A DNA stretch of 35,159 bases, from positions 1-35,159 of the forward strand of contig URCP01000022.1 in NCBI GenBank assembly GCA_900546315.1. The letters are read 5' to 3'. Shown here piece by piece: positions 31,315-35,159 of the stretch. The DNA is from an uncultured Eubacteriales bacterium. GTDB taxonomy: Bacteria; Bacillota; Clostridia; Oscillospirales; CAG-272. Both the position numbers and the translations under genes were made by a program. Under the pieces are notes generated by a model that saw nothing but the letters and a program-made list of their open reading frames with translations, did not search any database and had not been told where the DNA came from. Each line of letters begins with the position of its first letter. The first letter of the stretch is position 1.

Positions 31315-32175
31315 TCAGACTGTTTCCACAGTTTTTCTGTCGGCGCGTATTTCGGTCGGCGATCTTCCATAGTATTTGCGGAATTCGCGTGTGAAGACGC
31401 TCTGCGCCGAGAATCCGCTTTCGAGCGCGATGCGCTGCAAGGTGTCGTCGGTGTTGATGATGCGATTCAGCGCGTAGTTCAGCCGCACACGGCGCAGATA
31501 CCCGACAAAAGTCATATTCATGCTCTCGCTGAAGACCTTTCCGAGATAGTTCGGCGAGACGCCGAGCTCATTTGCCGCGCTCTGCACCGTCAACCGTCCG
31601 GAATATCCGATATTTATAAGACCAACAGCCGCCGCCGCGATCCGGTTGACCGAGCTCGGGATTGTGTTCGGGGTTTTCCGACAGAGCATTACAGCCAGCC
31701 GCTCGCAGACTCCCGAGAGCAGGATGTACGAGAACTCCCCGCGTTCGAGATATTCCCGCCGGGTCTCGTCAAACAGCGCTTTCAGAAAATCATAGCTGTC
31801 CGAAAAGTCGGCTATCAGCGGCGAGCTGCCCGCGAGCGCCGCGACAATATTCCGGTCAAGCATCGCGCTTGTGAAGCGCACCGTGCAGACGCTTATCTCC
31901 TCGCCGGGTTCGATCTCATAGCGGTGGACGTCGGTCGGGCGGATGAGAAACATCATCCCGCGCGAGAGCTCGAAGCGCATGCCGTTTATGACATTCGCGG
32001 CGCTGCCCGAAATCACGAACTCGAGCTCGTAGAAATCGTGGTAGTGCAGGCGGCGCTTCCACGCCCCGCCCTTCTTGTCAAAGAAGTCTATCGAGAATTG
32101 TTCGTTACCCTGCGCAATGTGCATTATCTCGCCGATGAGCTCGGTATTGTAACGATCTTCAAGTTTCCTTCGCAT
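31315..32175 (-). CDS. AraC-family transcriptional regulator (glycoside hydrolase operon)
   Basis: About 286 aa. An N-terminal cupin domain with the LHYHDFYELEFVISG metal/sugar-binding block (about 40-60) is followed by a helical linker and a C-terminal AraC DNA-binding domain (about 185-280) with VSPNYLGKVF and IALESGFSAQSVFTREFRKYYGRSPTE. Three in-frame starts (GTG 32184, ATG 32181, ATG 32175) are possible; AGGTGA (32186-32181) favours the last. It probably controls the downstream glycoside hydrolase. Confidence 0.89.
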   Translation of the reverse strand: MRRKLEDRYNTELIGEIMHIAQGNEQFSIDFFDKKGGAWKRRLHYHDFYELEFVISGSAANVINGMRFELSRGMMFLIRPTDVHRYEIEPGEEISVCTVRFTSAMLDRNIVAALAGSSPLIADFSDSYDFLKALFDETRREYLERGEFSYILLSGVCERLAVMLCRKTPNTIPSSVNRIAAAAVGLINIGYSGRLTVQSAANELGVSPNYLGKVFSESMNMTFVGYLRRVRLNYALNRIINTDDTLQRIALESGFSAQSVFTREFRKYYGRSPTEIRADRKTVETV

Positions 32176-32192
32176 CTTCATCACCTGTAACT

Positions 32193-32221
32193 ATTATACG
32201 TCATTCAGATAGTCAAGTCAA
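32193..32221 (-). promoter_or_regulatory. Promoter of the AraC/glycoside hydrolase operon
   Basis: On the - strand: TTGACT (32221-32216), 17 bases, TATAAT (32198-32193). Confidence 0.82.
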
Positions 32222-32261
32222 GCATAATTTCTTGATAATTTCAACGATTGATTGACAGTGA

Positions 32262-32288
32262 AAAAGCCGGCGGAGAACACATACCGGC
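32262..32288 (-). terminator. Intrinsic terminator after the second AraC gene
   Basis: On the - strand, GCCGG (32288-32284) pairs with CCGGC (32271-32267), followed by five T (32266-32262). It separates the two - strand AraC genes. The stem is short, so it may be leaky. Confidence 0.65.
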
Positions 32289-32332
32289 ACGATAATCAAT
32301 TTAGGGTTCTGAACATAGCCCCGGACTCAAAG

Positions 32333-33118
32333 TCATTTTGAACGGGGAGTAGAGCCGTACACTGCCTTATAACATCTGTACGCCGTCCGCATACTCTGGA
32401 ATCCCGCTCTCTCGACCGCTTCCTCAAGGCTCACGTCCTTGTCGTTCAACAGACGCCTGAACTCATTTACCCGAAGCGTGTTTATGTAGTCGATTATGCT
32501 TATCCCCATCACGTCGCGAAATTGCAGCGACAGAGCCTGCGACGAACAAAGCAGCTCCCTTGAGATGTCCGAGAGCCTGAGCTTCCCGTGGTAGCGCCGA
32601 TCTATGAGCTCGACGGCACGGGCGGTCAGGTCGGTCATCGAGTGCCGCGGCACAAGCCCAGTACTTCCGATGACCATTCCGGTCAGCGCCGAGATAATGA
32701 GCCGCAGCTCGGTTGCCCACGCCTCGCTGTATTTCTCGAACAGCCCTGATTCGCTGGTCTGAACGGCGATGTCCATAAGCGCGAGCATACCATGACTGTC
32801 CCTTATCGAGATGTCTGAAAAGGTTTTGTCGGCGAGGAGCGAGTTCCACTCGACCGCGAGATCCCGCGGCAGCTGCACGCAGTAGTATTTTCCGGGACAC
32901 AACGATTGGATCGAGTGCGGCGACATGCTCCCGGCGATCATTATCTCTCCCTCTCCGATCGTCCGTTTTCGTCCGTCGACCATCACGTCAAGGCAGCCCA
33001 CGGCGACTCCGACGAACTCGAGCGCGTTGTGAAAGTGAGGCGGCACTCTTTCCTCTTTCTGAATCCATGCTATTGAGTATGTATGTTTATCGTTGTGCGC
33101 CTCGTAATAACTCTCCAT
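32333..33118 (-). CDS. AraC-family transcriptional regulator divergent from a solute-binding protein
   Basis: 261 aa. The N-terminal cupin has VPPHFHNALEFVGVAVG, and the C-terminal AraC domain has LRLSDISRELLCSSQALSLQFRDVMGISIIDYI and the final VSLEEAVERAGFQSMRTAYRCYKAVYGSTPR. The frame is open to 33172, but AGGAG (33129-33125) six bases before ATG 33118 and a predicted transcription start near 33171 argue for the shorter form. Its promoter overlaps that of the solute-binding protein gene on the other strand. Confidence 0.9.
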   Translation of the reverse strand: MESYYEAHNDKHTYSIAWIQKEERVPPHFHNALEFVGVAVGCLDVMVDGRKRTIGEGEIMIAGSMSPHSIQSLCPGKYYCVQLPRDLAVEWNSLLADKTFSDISIRDSHGMLALMDIAVQTSESGLFEKYSEAWATELRLIISALTGMVIGSTGLVPRHSMTDLTARAVELIDRRYHGKLRLSDISRELLCSSQALSLQFRDVMGISIIDYINTLRVNEFRRLLNDKDVSLEEAVERAGFQSMRTAYRCYKAVYGSTPRSK

Positions 33119-33171
33119 GTCTGACTCCTGTCCTTTTATAGAATTTGGCAGAAATGCGTTATGATTTGCCA

Positions 33172-33205
33172 TTTACATTATAACACAGTTATGGTAAAAT
33201 ATCAA
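33172..33205. promoter_or_regulatory. Fully overlapping divergent promoters
   Basis: On the + strand: TTTACA (33172-33177), 17 bases, TAAAAT (33195-33200) with extended TGG, for the solute-binding protein. On the - strand: TTGATA (33205-33200), 17 bases, TATAAT (33182-33177), for the AraC gene. The -10 of one overlaps the -35 of the other at both ends, so only one polymerase can occupy the site. Confidence 0.75.
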
Positions 33206-33235
33206 GTAAATAATAACAGAAAGGAACTGCCCTTT

Positions 33236-34669
33236 ATGAAAAAAAGACTATTATCCCTGGCTCTCCTGCTCGCTCTGATACTTCCGACCGCCTGCGGTGA
33301 AACGGACGGCGAGACAAAAACAAACGACACTACCGACTCCCAGACCACGTCCGCGCCCGTCGAGGAGGAATATGTCTTCCCGCGCTGGGACGGCAAGGAA
33401 TTCCGCGTGCTTAACGCCGACGATATCTACTCGATGCACGCGAAGATCGATCCCGGTGTATCAAACGGCGACATGCTCAACGACGCCGAGTACAACCGCT
33501 GCCGCGCACTTGAGGACAAGACCGGCGTCAAATTCGTCGAAACGAACAAGGGCGTCGATAACGAGGTCATCGCCGAGGCTCAGAAAGCAATCTTAGCCGG
33601 CGACGACACCTACGACGTGATCTTCGTTCCGGCGCGTAACCTGAACACTCTCTCCTCCGAGGGTTATCTCAACAACCTGCTTGACCTCGACGGGCTGAAG
33701 CTCGACCGCGAATGGTGGCTATCCAGCTACAACGACCCGAGTGTCGTGAACGGCAAGCTCTGGTCGGCGGCAAGCTACGCTCAGCTCATGATAATCGACT
33801 CGGTCTGGTCCGTCTACTACAACGAGACGATCGGCGAGAAGCTCGGACTCGATCTGCCGTACCAGCTCGTCCGGGACGGAAAGTGGACGCTCGACGCGAT
33901 CGGTACTTACATGAAATCCGCCGCTTCGCTGAACGGAGACGACTCGTTCACCTGGAACACCGACGGGCACTGTGTCTACGGCATCGCGATAGACCATCCT
34001 CAGCACATCGTCACCTGCGCGGGCGAGCGCACCATTGAGTCGAAGGACGGCAAGCTCGTATTCACCGCCGGAACTTCCCGCTATTACTCGGTGATCAGCA
34101 AGATCGTCAATGTGTTCACCGAAAACGACGGCGCGGCGCAGTACAAGCGGGCTTCGGTCGGCGACGACGATCCGGGGCATTATGTCTACACCTTCGAGCA
34201 CGAGCGTTCGCTCATGATGATCGCCGAGGTCTCGAAGACCAACCGTATGCGCGACAAGGATTATTCCTTCGGTCTGCTCCCGCTGCCGAAGTACGACGAA
34301 AATCAGGAGAACTACATCGGCAAGCCCTTCTACGGCACTCCCTGCCTCTCGATTCCTGTGACTGTCTCCGATCCTGGCAAGGTCGCCGAGATCTCGGACG
34401 CTCTGGCATATCTCAGCTATAAGGACGTATGGGGCGTCTTCCGCAAGGTGACTCTCGAGCAGAAGAACCTCCGCAACGAGGATTCGATTGAGATGCTCGA
34501 CATACTGATAAACTCGATCGTGCCTGATCTGCCGACGATCTACAATGTCGGAAGTGATCTTGAGGTCGCGGTAAAGAACGTCATGATGGATGGCAGCGAC
34601 TCGGTCGCGTCGGTCGTGGCATCTTATGAAGACGCTATCAAGACGAAGCTCGACGAACTGAACAAGTAA
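33236..34669 (+). CDS. Extracellular solute-binding lipoprotein (paralogue of 28496-29944)
   Basis: 477 aa. The signal peptide ends in LPTAC, followed by an Asp/Thr-rich linker. It has the same build as the other solute-binding protein in the window, with conserved blocks such as LNDAEYNRC, AILAGDDTYDVIF, VRDGKWTLD and LPLPKYDENQENY. ATG 33236 has GAAAGGA (33219-33225) 10 bases upstream; the ATG at 33161 lies upstream of the predicted promoter. It ends in a hairpin region and terminator and has no permease or ATPase partner nearby. Confidence 0.88.
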   Translation: MKKRLLSLALLLALILPTACGETDGETKTNDTTDSQTTSAPVEEEYVFPRWDGKEFRVLNADDIYSMHAKIDPGVSNGDMLNDAEYNRCRALEDKTGVKFVETNKGVDNEVIAEAQKAILAGDDTYDVIFVPARNLNTLSSEGYLNNLLDLDGLKLDREWWLSSYNDPSVVNGKLWSAASYAQLMIIDSVWSVYYNETIGEKLGLDLPYQLVRDGKWTLDAIGTYMKSAASLNGDDSFTWNTDGHCVYGIAIDHPQHIVTCAGERTIESKDGKLVFTAGTSRYYSVISKIVNVFTENDGAAQYKRASVGDDDPGHYVYTFEHERSLMMIAEVSKTNRMRDKDYSFGLLPLPKYDENQENYIGKPFYGTPCLSIPVTVSDPGKVAEISDALAYLSYKDVWGVFRKVTLEQKNLRNEDSIEMLDILINSIVPDLPTIYNVGSDLEVAVKNVMMDGSDSVASVVASYEDAIKTKLDELNK

Positions 34670-34720
34670 GTGCGGCGGTCCGACCCACAAAAAAACGTGT
34701 AAACGAATAACTCAACCGGA

Positions 34721-34742
34721 CGCGTCAGGATTCCGTGACGCG
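34721..34742 (+). other. Hairpin downstream of the solute-binding protein gene
   Basis: CGCGTCA (34721-34727) pairs perfectly with TGACGCG (34736-34742), 8-base loop. It may protect the mRNA 3' end ahead of the terminator. Confidence 0.5.
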
Positions 34743-34753
34743 ACAAATTAAGG

Positions 34754-34788
34754 CAGCGCCGAGACTCAGCCCCGGCGCTGTCTTTTTT
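34754..34788 (+). terminator. Intrinsic terminator
   Basis: CAGCGCCG (34754-34761) pairs perfectly with CGGCGCTG (34773-34780), 10-base loop, followed by TCTTTTTT. Confidence 0.9.
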
Positions 34789-34800
34789 CTTTCTTCGTTT

Positions 34801-35070
34801 TTACAGAGTTTTCAGAAATCCGACAAGTCTGTCGGCTATGATCCTGTGCCCGTCGTCGTTCGGGTGAAGACCGTCTGGCATGAACCTTTCGCGGATTGTC
34901 TGTACCTTCGGCTGAAGGCCGCTTATTGAAAACAGGTCGAGCACGGGGATCGAGTAGTATTTCGCGACCTTTTTCTCGATCTCCACATACCCTTCGAGAT
35001 CGGTTTCGAGAGGAATGCCGATCTCGTTGACTTTTACATTCTCACTCAAGGCAACACCGCACAACCACAA
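34801..35070 (-). CDS. SGNH/GDSL hydrolase, C-terminal part only
   Basis: About 85 residues of a GDSL/SGNH esterase-type enzyme. The C-terminal catalytic block FMPDGLHPNDDGH supplies Asp and His of the triad. The preceding EIEKKVAKYYSIPVLDL is typical of rhamnogalacturonan acetylesterase-like members. The N-terminal GDS block with the catalytic Ser is missing. The frame stays open to 35142, where it meets a stop, but residues encoded beyond about 35045 do not look like this family. The gene is therefore broken by an insertion or by an assembly junction, or the start lies outside the window. Confidence 0.7.
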   Translation of the reverse strand: MWLCGVALSENVKVNEIGIPLETDLEGYVEIEKKVAKYYSIPVLDLFSISGLQPKVQTIRERFMPDGLHPNDDGHRIIADRLVGFLKTL

Positions 35071-35159
35071 TAAAGCAAATCGGTGATGCGAAACGATGGC
35101 AAATATGATAGATTCTGCCCGTTTCAGTCCGCACAGGGCGCACTAGGTCAGACTGCCGG

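Noticed and set aside
1..35159. CRISPR array, tRNA, rRNA, prophage or intact transposase
   Set aside because: No regularly spaced direct repeats, no cloverleaf with anticodon arm, no rRNA stretches and no transposase or phage structural proteins were seen.

Overview
The window looks like a chromosomal segment of an uncultured anaerobic Clostridia-type Firmicute, perhaps an Oscillospirales- or Christensenellales-like gut lineage. This rests on the housekeeping order phoH-ybeY-x-era-recO-mutS2, strong AGGAGG-type ribosome binding sites, TTGACA-17-TATAAT promoters that often carry an extended TGN, a class III (anaerobic) ribonucleotide reductase, and many lipoproteins and AraC regulators at fairly high GC. 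I see no rRNA, tRNA, CRISPR array or intact transposase. The assignment is an inference from gene content only.

Layout. 151-6355 is a housekeeping block: PhoH-like ATPase, YbeY endonuclease, a zinc-ribbon membrane protein, Era, RecO, and MutS2 with its own promoter. 6387-7043 is a lipoprotein. 7291-12949 is a sugar block: two TIM-barrel sugar-phosphate isomerase/epimerases, rhamnulokinase (rhaB), a metallophosphoesterase and L-rhamnose isomerase (rhaA). No rhamnulose-1-phosphate aldolase, transporter or regulator is present. 13145-14914 holds a small cysteine protein and the NAD(P)HX repair enzyme. 15150-21881 is a complete phosphate regulon, pstS-pstC-pstA-pstB-phoU-phoP-phoR, behind PhoP-box-like repeats and with an internal terminator after pstS. 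21986-22585 is a HicAB toxin-antitoxin pair. 22982-25324 is nrdD behind two NrdR boxes, followed by pnuC and a SAM methyltransferase.

27107-34669 is an accessory region with three AraC-family regulators, a PNPOx-fold protein, a cytoplasmic glycoside hydrolase and two paralogous solute-binding lipoproteins. Two of the regulators are divergent to a solute-binding protein gene. No ABC permease or ATPase gene accompanies them. The window ends in the 3' part of an SGNH hydrolase whose frame runs into unrelated-looking sequence.

The most unusual signal is not a gene. Four intergenic G-tract/C-tract palindromes (46-115, about 9101-9156, 12959-13010, 25338-25409) sit inside islands of extreme, graded synonymous codon skew. 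Around the second, third positions on the + strand are nearly all G/T. Around the third and fourth they are nearly all C/A. The sign of the skew matches the apparent orientation of the element, although every flanking gene lies on the same strand. A second unusual feature is a three-way-junction palindrome between pstB and phoU.
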